A DNA stretch of 64,000 nt from an uncultured Parabacteroides sp. (GCA_937894065.1 CALCST010000002.1:62001-126000), one strand, 5' to 3'; positions 16,781 through 26,231 are shown, counted from the stretch's first letter. The notes: generated from the sequence alone by a model not told the origin. Program-made: numbers and translations.

Positions 16781-18928
16781 TTATTCGCCCAACAAAATTT
16801 CCATAATCTGGCAAGCAGCTTTAGAAACTGAAGTACCAGGACCAAAGATAGCAGCAACACCAGCTTTATACAAGAAGTCATAATCCTGAGCTGGAATTAC
16901 ACCACCAGCGATAACGATGATATCTTCACGGCCAAGTTTCTTCAATTCTTCGATTACCTGAGGAACCAAAGTCTTGTGACCTGCAGCCAAAGAAGAAACA
17001 CCCATTACGTGAACGTCGTTTTCTACAGCCTGACGAGCAGCTTCTGCCGGAGTCTGGAACAATGGTCCCATATCTACGTCGAAACCACAGTCTGCATAAC
17101 CTGTAGCAACAACTTTTGCACCACGGTCGTGACCGTCCTGACCCATCTTAGCGATCATGATACGAGGCTGACGACCTTCTTTCTTAGCAAACTCAGCTGT
17201 AAGCTCGCAAGCACGCTGGAAGTCTGCGTCTGTTTTAGTTTCTGATGAGTACACGCCTGAAATTGTTCTAATGATTGCTTTATAACGACCAACAACTGCT
17301 TCGCAAGCATCAGAGATTTCACCCAAAGATGCACGCAAACCTGCTGCTTTAACAGCCAAGTCAAGCAAGTTGCCTTTACCAGTCTTAACACATTCAGTAA
17401 TTGCAGCCAAAGCTTCCTGAACTGCTGCTTCATCACGGTTAGCACGCAACTCTTTCAACAATTCAATCTGTTCGTTACGAACTGCTGTGTTATCGATTTC
17501 AAGGATATCGATTGGATCTTCTTTTGGCAAACGATATTTGTTAACACCAACGATAGTCTGAACACCAGAGTCGATACGAGCCTGAGTACGTGCAGCAGCT
17601 TCTTCGATACGCATCTTAGGAAGACCTGTTTCGATAGCTTTAGCCATACCACCCATGCTTTCGATTTCCTGGATCAAAGCCCAACCTTTGTGTACCAATT
17701 CGTTTGTCAAAGATTCTACATAGTAAGAACCGCCCCATGGGTCGATCTGTTTGCAGACCTTAGTTTCTTCCTGGATGTATATCTGAGTGTTACGAGCGAT
17801 ACGAGCAGAGAAGTCTGTTGGCAACGCGATAGCTTCGTCCAATGCATTAGTGTGCAATGACTGAGTGTGACCCAAAGCAGCAGCCATAGCTTCGATACAA
17901 GTACGGCCAACGTTGTTGAACGGATCCTGTTCTGTCAAAGACCAACCTGAAGTCTGTGAGTGAGTACGCAATGCCAAAGATTTAGGATTCTTAGCGCCGA
18001 AGCTCTTAACAATCTTAGCCCACAACATACGAGCAGCACGCATCTTGGCAATTTCCATGAAGTGGTTCATACCGATTGCCCAGAAGAATGACAAACGTGG
18101 AGCAAATGCATCGATGTCGATACCAGCGTTAACACCTGCACGAAGATATTCCAAACCGTCGCACAATGTGTAAGCCATTTCGATATCAGCTGTTGCACCA
18201 GCTTCCTGCATGTGGTAACCTGAGATAGAGATTGAGTTGAACTTAGGCATCTTCTGTGATGTATATTCGAAGATGTCAGCGATAATACGCATTGAGAATT
18301 CAGGTGGGTAGATATATGTGTTACGCACCATGAACTCTTTCAAGATATCGTTCTGGATTGTACCAGCCATTTCTTCCAATTTAGCGCCCTGTTCCAAACC
18401 TGCGTTAATGTAGAATGCCATAACAGGAAGAACGGCACCGTTCATTGTCATAGAAACAGACATCTTGTTCAATGGAATACCGTCGAACAAAACTTTCATG
18501 TTTTCCAATGAACAGATAGAAACACCAGCTTTACCAACGTCACCAACAACACGTTCGTTGTCAGCATCGTAACCACGGTGTGTAGCCAAGTCGAATGCTA
18601 CAGACAAACCTTTCTGACCAGAAGCCAAGTTACGGCGATAGAATGCGTTAGATTCTTCAGCTGTTGAGAAACCGGCATACTGACGGATTGTCCAAGGACG
18701 CAATGGATACATTGCGCTATACGGACCACGCAAATATGGAGGCAGACCTGAAACGAAGTTCAAGTGTTCCATGCCTTCCAAGTCTTCTTTTGTATAAACC
18801 GGCTTCACTTCGATGTGCTCCGGAGTTTTCCAATTGGCTTCGATGCCATTGGCTTTAGCCCATTCAGCTGCGTTAGTAGCAGCAAAACCGGCGTTTTTAA
18901 TATCTATATCTTTAAAATTTGGTCTCAT
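16781..18928 (-). CDS. mutB: Methylmalonyl-CoA mutase, large (catalytic) subunit
   Basis: Adenosylcobalamin-dependent enzyme interconverting succinyl-CoA and (R)-methylmalonyl-CoA, the key step of propionate production in Bacteroides-type fermentation. 715 residues. The substrate-binding TIM barrel carries TMTMNGAVLP-type sequence (here MSVSMTMNGAVLPVMA) and the active-site RTHSQTSGWSLTEQDP. The C-terminal B12-binding domain has DGHDRG (DxHxxG) near residue 600, with the His that ligates cobalt, then GGVIPAQDYDFLYKAGVAAIFGPG-type ending. It follows mutA by 72 nt and ends at a strong terminator. Confidence 0.97.
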   Translation of the reverse strand: MRPNFKDIDIKNAGFAATNAAEWAKANGIEANWKTPEHIEVKPVYTKEDLEGMEHLNFVSGLPPYLRGPYSAMYPLRPWTIRQYAGFSTAEESNAFYRRNLASGQKGLSVAFDLATHRGYDADNERVVGDVGKAGVSICSLENMKVLFDGIPLNKMSVSMTMNGAVLPVMAFYINAGLEQGAKLEEMAGTIQNDILKEFMVRNTYIYPPEFSMRIIADIFEYTSQKMPKFNSISISGYHMQEAGATADIEMAYTLCDGLEYLRAGVNAGIDIDAFAPRLSFFWAIGMNHFMEIAKMRAARMLWAKIVKSFGAKNPKSLALRTHSQTSGWSLTEQDPFNNVGRTCIEAMAAALGHTQSLHTNALDEAIALPTDFSARIARNTQIYIQEETKVCKQIDPWGGSYYVESLTNELVHKGWALIQEIESMGGMAKAIETGLPKMRIEEAAARTQARIDSGVQTIVGVNKYRLPKEDPIDILEIDNTAVRNEQIELLKELRANRDEAAVQEALAAITECVKTGKGNLLDLAVKAAGLRASLGEISDACEAVVGRYKAIIRTISGVYSSETKTDADFQRACELTAEFAKKEGRQPRIMIAKMGQDGHDRGAKVVATGYADCGFDVDMGPLFQTPAEAARQAVENDVHVMGVSSLAAGHKTLVPQVIEELKKLGREDIIVIAGGVIPAQDYDFLYKAGVAAIFGPGTSVSKAACQIMEILLGE

Positions 18929-19000
18929 AGTATAAATTATTTAAACACAGAATTACTTAAATGTTTATGGAAACTTATTGTCTCTGTGTTTCAATTAAAA

Positions 19001-20869
19001 TTATATTCCAAGTTTAGCATTGAATCCCTTTAATGTTTCCAATACATTGCTCTTGACATTGATGAACTGATCAATACCCTGAGCTTTCAAGTCTTCCATG
19101 CAAGCAGGAGCACCAGCTACTACGAACTGAGCACGACCAGCCAAAGCCTTGAATGCAGCAGGAGCCAATTCAGCATATTCATCATCGCTTGAGCACAAAA
19201 CTACGATGTCAGCACCTGCATTTACAGCTGCTTCAACACCAGCTTCAACTGTATCGAAGCCCAAGTTATCGATAGTCTTGTAGCCTGCACAAGCAAAGAA
19301 GTTGCAAGAGAACTGAGAACGAGCCAAACGCATTGCCAAGTTACCGATAGTCAACATGAATGCTTTAGGAGTCTTACCGCTCTTTTCTGTTGCCAAACGC
19401 AAAGCTTCAAAGTCAGAACCACCACGAGAGAAGTCAAGTTTAGTTACACCTTCGCAACCACAATCATTGTGAGCAGCGCCAGCGCAGCAGCAAGCACCTT
19501 CTTCTTTCTTAATCTTTTCAGCAGCAACTTCTGTGAAGTTAGGGAACTGGTTAGTACCAAGCAATGTTTCACGACGAGTTGCAACTGCTTTATGACGTTC
19601 AACGTTTGAAGCGTTAACAGCAGCCTGGATTTCACCAGCATTAGCCAATACACCGAAGCCACCTTTTTCTTCTGTTTCAAGGAACAATTTCCAAGCAACA
19701 TCAGCAATTGAGTTAGTGAACACTTCAACTGTGTATGAACCTGCAGCAGGGTCAACAACTTTGTCGAAATGACATTCTTCCTTCAATAACAACTGCTGGT
19801 TACGAGCGATACGTTCAGCAAATTCATCCGGAGTTTCGAATGTTTCGTTATATGGACGAACTGTGATTGAATCAACACCTGCAATTGCAGCAGACATTGC
19901 TTCAGTCTGAGAACGAAGCAAGTTAACGTGTGCATCATAAACAGTCATGTTCCACTGTGAAGTCTGAGCATGAACAGCCATTTTACAAGCACAGTCACAA
20001 GCAGGTTTATAAGCTGCAACGATTTCAGCCCACAACCAACGAGCAGCACGGAACTTAGCGATTTCCATGAAGTAGTTAGAGCTGATACCGAAGTTGAATT
20101 TAATAGCTTTAGCGACTTCATCAACAGAGAAACCAGCATCTGTCAATTTAGCCAACAATTCATTACCCCAAGCCAATGCATAACCTAATTCCTGAGAAAT
20201 GTAAGCACCTGCATTGTTCAATTCAAATGCATTAACGGCCAAAACTTTGTACTTAGGAAGAGCTTTACCTGCTTTGAGCACAGCAGATGCAGTTTCAACC
20301 CAATTTTCGTTCTTTTTACCTTTGATTAATGGTTTTTTGAATGGGTCATAGTTTACAGAACCAACGCATTTAGAAGCATCAACGCCTTTTGAAGCGAAAT
20401 ATTCTGCCAAAATGCCGATTAGTTTTTCAGCTTTGCACAAGCAAGTGTTGAAGTTCAATTCAACACATTCCGGACAGATGCCATCCAACAATGCAGCGAT
20501 GTTTTCAGCAGTTACATCGTCGCCCTTAATGATGAAACCTAAAGAAGTTACACCTTTGTTAAGAACGTCCAATGCTTTTTCGTTAGCAGCTTTTACACAA
20601 GAAACTTCAATGTTCTGGCGAACATACCAATTGTTGTCTTTTTTTGTACCTCTAACAAATGGGAATTCACCAGGAAGAGATGTTGTTGTGTTCAAACCTT
20701 CCAAATCTTCCAAACGATAGAAAGGATTTGCATTAAATCCTTCTCCTGTTTTCCAAACAAGCTTTTTCTCAAACGGAACGCCTTTAAGGTCGGCCGTAAT
20801 CTTCGCAACCCATTCTTCTGTTGAGACCGGGGCGAATTCAGAGAAAAGTTTTTCTTTTTGTTCTGCCAT
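19001..20869 (-). CDS. mutA: Methylmalonyl-CoA mutase, small subunit
   Basis: Structural partner of MutB, 622 residues. It repeats the barrel plus Rossmann-like layout of MutB but lacks the DxHxxG cobalt-ligand motif, as known for this subunit. Recognisable segments are HAQTSQWNMTVYDAHVNLLR (about 300-319) and DPAAGSYTVEVFT. Unusual is a cysteine-rich linker between the two domains at residues 460-472 (CCCAGAAHNDCGC), plus CDCAC at 291-295. The gene is first in the mutAB transcript and has a leader of nearly 200 nt with inverted repeats. Confidence 0.95.
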   Translation of the reverse strand: MAEQKEKLFSEFAPVSTEEWVAKITADLKGVPFEKKLVWKTGEGFNANPFYRLEDLEGLNTTTSLPGEFPFVRGTKKDNNWYVRQNIEVSCVKAANEKALDVLNKGVTSLGFIIKGDDVTAENIAALLDGICPECVELNFNTCLCKAEKLIGILAEYFASKGVDASKCVGSVNYDPFKKPLIKGKKNENWVETASAVLKAGKALPKYKVLAVNAFELNNAGAYISQELGYALAWGNELLAKLTDAGFSVDEVAKAIKFNFGISSNYFMEIAKFRAARWLWAEIVAAYKPACDCACKMAVHAQTSQWNMTVYDAHVNLLRSQTEAMSAAIAGVDSITVRPYNETFETPDEFAERIARNQQLLLKEECHFDKVVDPAAGSYTVEVFTNSIADVAWKLFLETEEKGGFGVLANAGEIQAAVNASNVERHKAVATRRETLLGTNQFPNFTEVAAEKIKKEEGACCCAGAAHNDCGCEGVTKLDFSRGGSDFEALRLATEKSGKTPKAFMLTIGNLAMRLARSQFSCNFFACAGYKTIDNLGFDTVEAGVEAAVNAGADIVVLCSSDDEYAELAPAAFKALAGRAQFVVAGAPACMEDLKAQGIDQFINVKSNVLETLKGFNAKLGI

Positions 20870-20939
20870 AATAATAGTTATTTATAATACTGGTATTAGT
20901 AATTATTTTTATTATTTCAAATTTCGAAAGTAAATCAGC

Positions 20940-21014
20940 AAGTAGTTAACAAGTTTTGCTTTGCCTGCAAACAAGAAGTATTAATCTAAAGTCCTCCAAA
21001 CTTCTTGACTACTT
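20940..21014 (-). promoter_or_regulatory. Structured mRNA leader of mutA
   Basis: Between the likely mutA promoter and its ATG, two stems can form: an outer AAGTAGT/ACTACTT (20940-20946 with 21008-21014) and an inner CAAGAAGT/ACTTCTTG (20972-20979 with 21000-21007). No B12-box or other known riboswitch signature was found. A regulatory role is inference. Confidence 0.35.
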
Positions 21015-21062
21015 AAAGCAAGTTTAACTTTACGGAACTCGAGTTTATTCTTATTACTGTGG

Positions 21063-21092
21063 CAAAGGTAAAATAAATAATTTTCTGGCAAA
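21063..21092 (-). promoter_or_regulatory. Promoter of mutAB
   Basis: On the minus strand TTTG (plus 21089-21092), 18 nt and TACCTTTG (plus 21063-21070) match the Bacteroidetes consensus. It implies a mutA leader of close to 190 nt and stands back to back with the tRNA-Glu promoter. Confidence 0.6.
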
Positions 21093-21096
21093 AATA

Positions 21097-21126
21097 TTTG
21101 GTTAATTAAAATAATCACTATATTTG
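21097..21126 (+). promoter_or_regulatory. Promoter of tRNA-Glu
   Basis: TTTG at 21097-21100, an 18-nt spacer and TATATTTG at 21119-21126 lie 43 nt before the tRNA. Confidence 0.7.
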
Positions 21127-21169
21127 CAACGTCTAAAGAAAAACGGACATTATATACAAATTATGATAT

Positions 21170-21242
21170 GGCGCTTTCGTCTAGTGGCCTAGGACGCCGC
21201 CCTCTCACGGCGGAAACTCGGGTTCGAGTCCCGGACGCGCTA
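21170..21242 (+). tRNA. tRNA-Glu (CTC)
   Basis: Cloverleaf with D arm TCGTCTAGTGGCCTAGGA and anticodon arm CCGCC-CTCTCAC-GGCGG, giving anticodon CTC. The T arm carries GGTTCGAGTCC. The acceptor stem GGCGCTT/ACGCGCT has one non-canonical pair, so the exact 5' and 3' ends could be off by one base. It has its own promoter and terminator. Confidence 0.93.
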
Positions 21243-21253
21243 CTAACAAAAAG

Positions 21254-21284
21254 GCTTCTGATAGTTGATATCAGAAGCTTTTTT
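21254..21284 (+). terminator. Terminator after tRNA-Glu
   Basis: A perfect 10-bp stem GCTTCTGATA/TATCAGAAGC with a 5-nt loop is followed by six T residues. Confidence 0.9.
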
Positions 21285-21349
21285 GTTATACATACAAGTT
21301 TTGTATGATTATAATAAAACTCAAGTTTCGCAAGCTCAACTTACAGACA

Positions 21350-21431
21350 ACAAGTTGACAAGGAGACGAGTTAACAAGGTTTTTAGATAATAAATTGTAA
21401 AGTTACAGTTATTTTGACCTTGTCAACTTGT
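21350..21431. repeat. GTTGACAAG/CTTGTCAAC intergenic repeat, copy 1
   Basis: Perfect 14-bp inverted arms ACAAGTTGACAAGG (21350-21363) and CCTTGTCAACTTGT (21418-21431), with a further ACGAGTTAACAAGG unit inside and TCCCTGAAGCCTTGT after it. Related copies occur at 30671, 41259, 50603, 52395 and 52847. Confidence 0.7.
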
Positions 21432-21487
21432 CCCTGAAGCCTTGTTTCCTATAAAAAACTCGAGAACTTAAACAAACAATATATATA

Positions 21488-23365
21488 ATGAAAAAATTCA
21501 TATTATCGCTATCGCTTGCCGGGTTACTTTTGGGCGCAAGCAGTTGTACAGACAAATCAACCTCAGAAGCAAACAATGCTGCTTTGATTCCAATTCCTCA
21601 GGAATCTGTTTTCGAAAATCAGTATTTCACCTTAAACCAATCAACCGTAATTGGTGCCGGTCAGAATGATGAGCTAAAAAACATCGCTCAATTTTTGAAC
21701 AACAAAATCGAACCTGCTTTCGGTTTTAAACTTGATGTTAAGGAAAAAGGAGATATTACATTTTCATTAATCGATGATGAAACTCTTGGCAACGAAGGTT
21801 ACAAACTGAAAATAACTTCCAACGGTATAGAAATATCTGCATATAAACCTGCCGGTATATTCTATGGTGTACAGTCAGTTTTACAGATGTTGCCAAAAGA
21901 AGTGAAATCTCCATCAAAGGTGGATAACATCAAATGGACAGTACAATGTGGTGAAATCACCGACAAACCTCAATTCCCGTGGCGTGGTATAATGTTCGAC
22001 GTGAGCCGCCATTTCTTCACCAAAGAAGAAGTGATGAAACTGATTGACCAGATGGCAGAATACAAAATGAATGTTTTCCACTGGCATTTGAGCGACGACC
22101 AAGGCTGGCGTCTGGAAATAAAATCTCTTCCAAAACTGACTGAAAAAGGAGCATGGCGTGCCGAACGTGTTGGCGACTGGTGGAGCAGAAAGCCTCAACA
22201 GGAAGGTGAAGCCACTACTTACGGCGGATATTACACTCAAGAAGATGTAAAAGAAGTTCTGGCTTATGCAAAAGAAAGATATATCAGAGTTATTCCTGAA
22301 ATTGACGTTCCTGGACACAGCCTTGCAGCGTTGGTTGCATATCCGGAATTGTCATGCATGAACGCTCCTAAGACAATAAATGTAGGAAACAAATTTTATG
22401 GTGAAGACGAAAACACACTTTGTATCGGAAAAGAATCTACATTTGAATGGCTTGACAAGGTGTTCACAGAAGTTGCAGCCTTATTCCCTGACGAATATAT
22501 CCATATCGGCGGTGATGAATGTTTCAAAGGTTTTTGGCATAAATGCCCAAGATGCCAGGCTCGCATGAAAGCTGAGAATCTGAAGAATGAAGAAGAACTT
22601 CAGAGTTATTGTATTCACAGACTGGAATCAATGCTGAAAGAAAAAGGCAAAAAGCTTATCGGATGGGACGAAATCCTTGAAGGCGGACTTGCTCCGGAAG
22701 CAACTGTTATGAGCTGGCGTGGCATGGAAGGCGGTATAAAAGCAGCTAAAGCTAATCATCATGTAATAATGACTCCAACTCAACATTGTTATCTGGATTT
22801 ATATCAGGGCGAACCTTCTGTTGAACCTGTCACTTATTCAATGTGCCGCCTGAGCGACAGCTACAGTTTCAATCCAGTTCCGGAAGGAGTTTCTTCAGAT
22901 ATGGTTCTGGGTGGACAAGGAAACTTATGGACTGAAGCTATACCAACATTCCGCCATGCTGAATATATGCTTTGGCCTCGTGGTTGGGCTTTAGCCGAAG
23001 TACTTTGGAGCGGACCGGCAAAAACTGACTGGAATAATTTCTGGCCTCGCGTTGAACAGCATTTTGAACGTGCCGATGTAGCTCAAATCAATTATGCACG
23101 CAGCATGTATAATGCTATTGTTACTCCATATATGGAAAACGACAAGCTTATGATTAAGTTAGGTTCTGAAATCGCCGAATCAGAAATCTTCTACACATTC
23201 GACAATACAGACCCTGATAAATTCAGTGCTAAATATACGGAACCTCTGAGTATTCCAAAAGATGCTACTCGCATAAGAGTTGTTACTTATCTTAACGGAA
23301 AGCAAAGCGGGAAGGTTATTTCTTTGACTATTGAGGAATTGAAGAAGATGGTGGAGAAGAAATAA
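21488..23365 (+). CDS. Beta-N-acetylhexosaminidase, GH20 lipoprotein
   Basis: Exo-hydrolase releasing terminal N-acetylglucosamine or N-acetylgalactosamine from glycans such as host mucin, 625 residues. A lipoprotein signal (LLLGASSC, Cys20) places it on the membrane surface or in the periplasm. An N-terminal GH20b-like domain is followed by the GH20 barrel with GIMFDVSRHFF, NVFHWHLSDDQGWRLEIK and the catalytic Asp-Glu pair in HIGGDECF (D343-E344); TMLWPRGWALAEVLW-type sequence ends the barrel. A chitobiase C-terminal-like tail (ETFYTFDNTDP-like) closes the protein. It is monocistronic with its own terminator and is not in a polysaccharide-utilisation locus here. Confidence 0.93.
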   Translation: MKKFILSLSLAGLLLGASSCTDKSTSEANNAALIPIPQESVFENQYFTLNQSTVIGAGQNDELKNIAQFLNNKIEPAFGFKLDVKEKGDITFSLIDDETLGNEGYKLKITSNGIEISAYKPAGIFYGVQSVLQMLPKEVKSPSKVDNIKWTVQCGEITDKPQFPWRGIMFDVSRHFFTKEEVMKLIDQMAEYKMNVFHWHLSDDQGWRLEIKSLPKLTEKGAWRAERVGDWWSRKPQQEGEATTYGGYYTQEDVKEVLAYAKERYIRVIPEIDVPGHSLAALVAYPELSCMNAPKTINVGNKFYGEDENTLCIGKESTFEWLDKVFTEVAALFPDEYIHIGGDECFKGFWHKCPRCQARMKAENLKNEEELQSYCIHRLESMLKEKGKKLIGWDEILEGGLAPEATVMSWRGMEGGIKAAKANHHVIMTPTQHCYLDLYQGEPSVEPVTYSMCRLSDSYSFNPVPEGVSSDMVLGGQGNLWTEAIPTFRHAEYMLWPRGWALAEVLWSGPAKTDWNNFWPRVEQHFERADVAQINYARSMYNAIVTPYMENDKLMIKLGSEIAESEIFYTFDNTDPDKFSAKYTEPLSIPKDATRIRVVTYLNGKQSGKVISLTIEELKKMVEKK

Positions 23366-23390
23366 AAGATTTATATCACATAAATAACAA

Positions 23391-23437
23391 AAGCACAGAC
23401 TTGATAATAAATACTCTCAAGTCTGTGCTTTTTATTT
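23391..23437 (+). terminator. Terminator after the GH20 gene
   Basis: A perfect 14-bp stem AAGCACAGACTTGA/TCAAGTCTGTGCTT with a 12-nt loop is followed by TTTATTTTA. Confidence 0.88.
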
Positions 23438-23449
23438 TATTATAGACAT

Positions 23450-23457
23450 TATCTTTG
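23450..23457 (+). promoter_or_regulatory. -7 box before the polytopic membrane protein gene
   Basis: TATCTTTG lies 34 nt before the start at 23491, immediately after the preceding terminator. No good -33 TTTG is present. Confidence 0.45.
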
Positions 23458-23490
23458 TCAGGATTGATTTAATAATATATCGTTATTATC

Positions 23491-25167
23491 ATGAGAAAAG
23501 TCATATTAATGAATAAAAATATAATATTATATTTAGTTATAATATTATTATGCATACAACAATATATAATTGCTTTTCATGGTATAGAATTCCGTGATAC
23601 AGGTTTTTACATGACTTTTTACGACAATATTTTCAATCACCCTGAATCTGTGGAATATAATTTCATGTATTATCTCAGTGGGATTATTGGCGGAGGATTT
23701 ATGAAAGTTTTTCCAGATAGCGGTGTTACAGGTATCAGATTGTTAGGTATATTATTTAATCTTTCTACAGCATTTGTTGTCTATTATACATATCGTAAAA
23801 TTGTCCCTGACAAATACATTATCTATGGCATACTTTTCATCTTATTCTCATATATATCTATTCCTATAAGTTTTTATAACGACATACTAACAGGTTTTCT
23901 TTATGTATTAGGTATTGCACTATTAGTAAAAGGATTACTTAAAGATTATTATACATATACTATACTAAGCGGACTCTTCCTAGGAATTAATGTATTTAGC
24001 AGAATTCCTAACATTCTGGGATTTGCATTCATATGCTTAATATTTATATATGGTTACTATTTCCGTAAAACATCATATTTCATATATAAACATAGCATTA
24101 TCTTTATTATATCATTCTTTTCCGGCATATGTTTAATATTGGGATTAATGAAATATCTGAATCATTTGGATATATTTATCAATAATTTCAAGAATGTTTT
24201 CTTATTAGCTTCAGACAGTAATAATACTCATAGTTTCGGAAACTTAATTTTTGCTCAAATCAAAACATATGGTATAGCTGTTCGCTGTATTATTGAAATT
24301 GGAATAATAGTATTTCTTTATAATAGGTTTTATAAATCACCTTACTTTATAATCATAAACATAATACTCATTATTTCCTCTATTCTAATCCTTTATAGAG
24401 AAAATCCAATTACTGTAGTTTGCTCGGCTGCTATTATTGGTTGTATTGGTAATATCATATTCAACAAAGACAACAAAATATCATTTCTATCCTGGTCTGC
24501 ATTACTAATGTTATTAGTATTTCCTTTGGGCAGTGATTATGGGATGTTTAATAATGGTAGTATAATTTATTGGCTTGCTACACCTTTAATACCTTTGTTT
24601 ATAAATAATCCATCAAACAAGTGGATAAATAAACAATTATTCATAACATTATGTATTTTGTTTATCATAGTTTGTTTTACAAAGACTATACATAAAGGTT
24701 TATACAGAGATACAGGAAATATATGGAATAAAAATCATGCATTTACAATTGAAGAACTTCACTACATTAAATCAGATAAAGAAAAAGTAAAACTCATGGA
24801 GAATATATTTTTACAAATAAAAAAATATGTCCATAAAAATGATTTACTGTTGGTATATGATGGAGCTCCTTTAATTAATTATATAACACATACCCGTCCT
24901 TTCATGGGATGTTCATGGCCAGGATTAATCAGTGTGAAGCATTTGGAAACCGAATTATCTCGTTGCAATAATGAATTTCCATCAATAGTTATTCACAAAT
25001 TTGATACAACTCAATCAGATATCATTCCGATTTCTTTAAGTGATCTATATAAAGATAAAAATCGAGGTAATGATAAGCTAAATGTAATAATGCGCTTTAT
25101 TGAAGAAAATAATTATATAAAAGCATATGAGGATGAATATATAATAATCTATTTGCCCAATAATTAA
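23491..25167 (+). CDS. Polytopic membrane protein, possibly a GT-C type glycosyltransferase
   Basis: 558 residues with about 10-12 hydrophobic segments. An early extracytoplasmic acidic site, EFRDTGFYMTFYDN (about residues 32-45), is followed by many helices and a soluble C-terminal domain from about residue 430. That layout is typical of GT-C lipid-sugar-dependent transferases, but no family motif was certain, so the function is open. It is strikingly AT-rich compared with both neighbours, with heavy use of ATA and TTA codons, which suggests recent acquisition. A second ATG 7 codons on (MNKNIILYLVIILL) is an alternative start. Monocistronic. Confidence 0.6.
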   Translation: MRKVILMNKNIILYLVIILLCIQQYIIAFHGIEFRDTGFYMTFYDNIFNHPESVEYNFMYYLSGIIGGGFMKVFPDSGVTGIRLLGILFNLSTAFVVYYTYRKIVPDKYIIYGILFILFSYISIPISFYNDILTGFLYVLGIALLVKGLLKDYYTYTILSGLFLGINVFSRIPNILGFAFICLIFIYGYYFRKTSYFIYKHSIIFIISFFSGICLILGLMKYLNHLDIFINNFKNVFLLASDSNNTHSFGNLIFAQIKTYGIAVRCIIEIGIIVFLYNRFYKSPYFIIINIILIISSILILYRENPITVVCSAAIIGCIGNIIFNKDNKISFLSWSALLMLLVFPLGSDYGMFNNGSIIYWLATPLIPLFINNPSNKWINKQLFITLCILFIIVCFTKTIHKGLYRDTGNIWNKNHAFTIEELHYIKSDKEKVKLMENIFLQIKKYVHKNDLLLVYDGAPLINYITHTRPFMGCSWPGLISVKHLETELSRCNNEFPSIVIHKFDTTQSDIIPISLSDLYKDKNRGNDKLNVIMRFIEENNYIKAYEDEYIIIYLPNN

Positions 25168-25289
25168 CTATATATATTCTCGTAAATTAATATCTATGAG
25201 ACAATAATAAAGTTTATGATTTATACATTTCGTCCTTTGTTTTTATCCCCTTTTTACCATAAATTTACCCAACAAAAATCAACATACAT

Positions 25290-26183
25290 ATGGCACATAC
25301 ACATGAACATCATCATAGAAACTACACATTAAACCGTGTATTTATTTTCTGTATATTGCTGAACAGCATCTATGTTGTTACAGAAGCTACTGTAGGTATT
25401 TTATATGACTCGTTGGGATTACTCTCTGATGCAGGGCACAACTTAAGCGACGTATTCAGTCTGTTACTTGCCCTGATTGCAATCCGAATGTCCGGATTAA
25501 AGGCCAACAAACATTTTACTTATGGTTATAAGAAAAGCACAATACTTGTTTCGTTACTTAATGCGATAATCCTTCTTGTAGCAGTTGGAGCAATTATGTT
25601 GGAATGTTTCTATAAACTAAAGAATCCGTCTATAATTTCGGGTGAAGCAATAAGCTGGACGGCTGGAATCGGCATTCTGATTAATGGGCTTACGGCATGG
25701 CTTTTGAATCGCGACAACAAACACGACCTTAACGTAAGAGGTGCATATCTCCATATGCTAATGGACACTTTGGTTTCTGTCGGAGTTGTGGTTTCGGGAA
25801 TTATAATAGCTTACACACATTTATATATTATAGATGCTATTATAAGTTTGTTCATCGTAGTAATAATATTCATTTCCACATTCAGGCTACTTAAAGAAAG
25901 CATTTATCTTTCACTCGATGCTGTTCCTTCGTCTATTTCAATAAAAGAAATAGAAAACGGATTAAGTGATATTGAAGAAGTTGAAAGCTGGCACCATCTG
26001 CATATATGGGCAATAAGCACTACAGAAAATGCAGCAACTCTGCATATTGTATTGAATAATCTTTCAGATTATGAAACAGGAAAACAAAAGGTAAAACTAC
26101 TGTTTGCAGATAAAGGAGTAAGACACTGCACAGTGGAATGTGAACTTCCTGACGTGGACTGTAAAGATAAAATACATCTTTGA
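25290..26183 (+). CDS. Cation diffusion facilitator (zinc/cobalt/cadmium exporter)
   Basis: Proton-coupled heavy-metal efflux protein of the CDF/CzcD family, 297 residues. A histidine-rich N-terminus (HTHEHHH) is followed by six membrane helices. The metal sites are in helix 2 (LLSDAGHNLSDVFSL, about residues 44-58) and helix 5 (LHMLMDTLVSVGVVV, about 155-169). The cytoplasmic dimerisation domain has SWHHLHIWAIS. The TGA stop at 26181-26183 is formed by the first bases of a tRNA-derived repeat, so the junction of that repeat marks the end of this gene. Confidence 0.92.
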   Translation: MAHTHEHHHRNYTLNRVFIFCILLNSIYVVTEATVGILYDSLGLLSDAGHNLSDVFSLLLALIAIRMSGLKANKHFTYGYKKSTILVSLLNAIILLVAVGAIMLECFYKLKNPSIISGEAISWTAGIGILINGLTAWLLNRDNKHDLNVRGAYLHMLMDTLVSVGVVVSGIIIAYTHLYIIDAIISLFIVVIIFISTFRLLKESIYLSLDAVPSSISIKEIENGLSDIEEVESWHHLHIWAISTTENAATLHIVLNNLSDYETGKQKVKLLFADKGVRHCTVECELPDVDCKDKIHL

Positions 26184-26231
26184 GCCGAAAACTGGATTCG
26201 AACCCGTGACACACGATTTATAATTCGTCGA
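26180..26231 (-). pseudogene. Decayed 3' half of a tRNA-Thr (CGT)
   Basis: The 36 nt at 26180-26215 match the 3' end of the intact tRNA-Thr (27961-27996) at 33 of 36 positions, in the same orientation. The match includes the T arm GGGTTCGA and the acceptor end TTTTCGGCTCAA. Weaker similarity runs into the anticodon arm. No 5' half or pairing acceptor strand exists, so it cannot be a working tRNA. Confidence 0.8.

Noticed and set aside
16623..16883. An 86-codon plus-strand frame over the 3' end of mutB
   Set aside because: It spans the mutB terminator and the mutB C-terminus in antisense, with no signal or motif.
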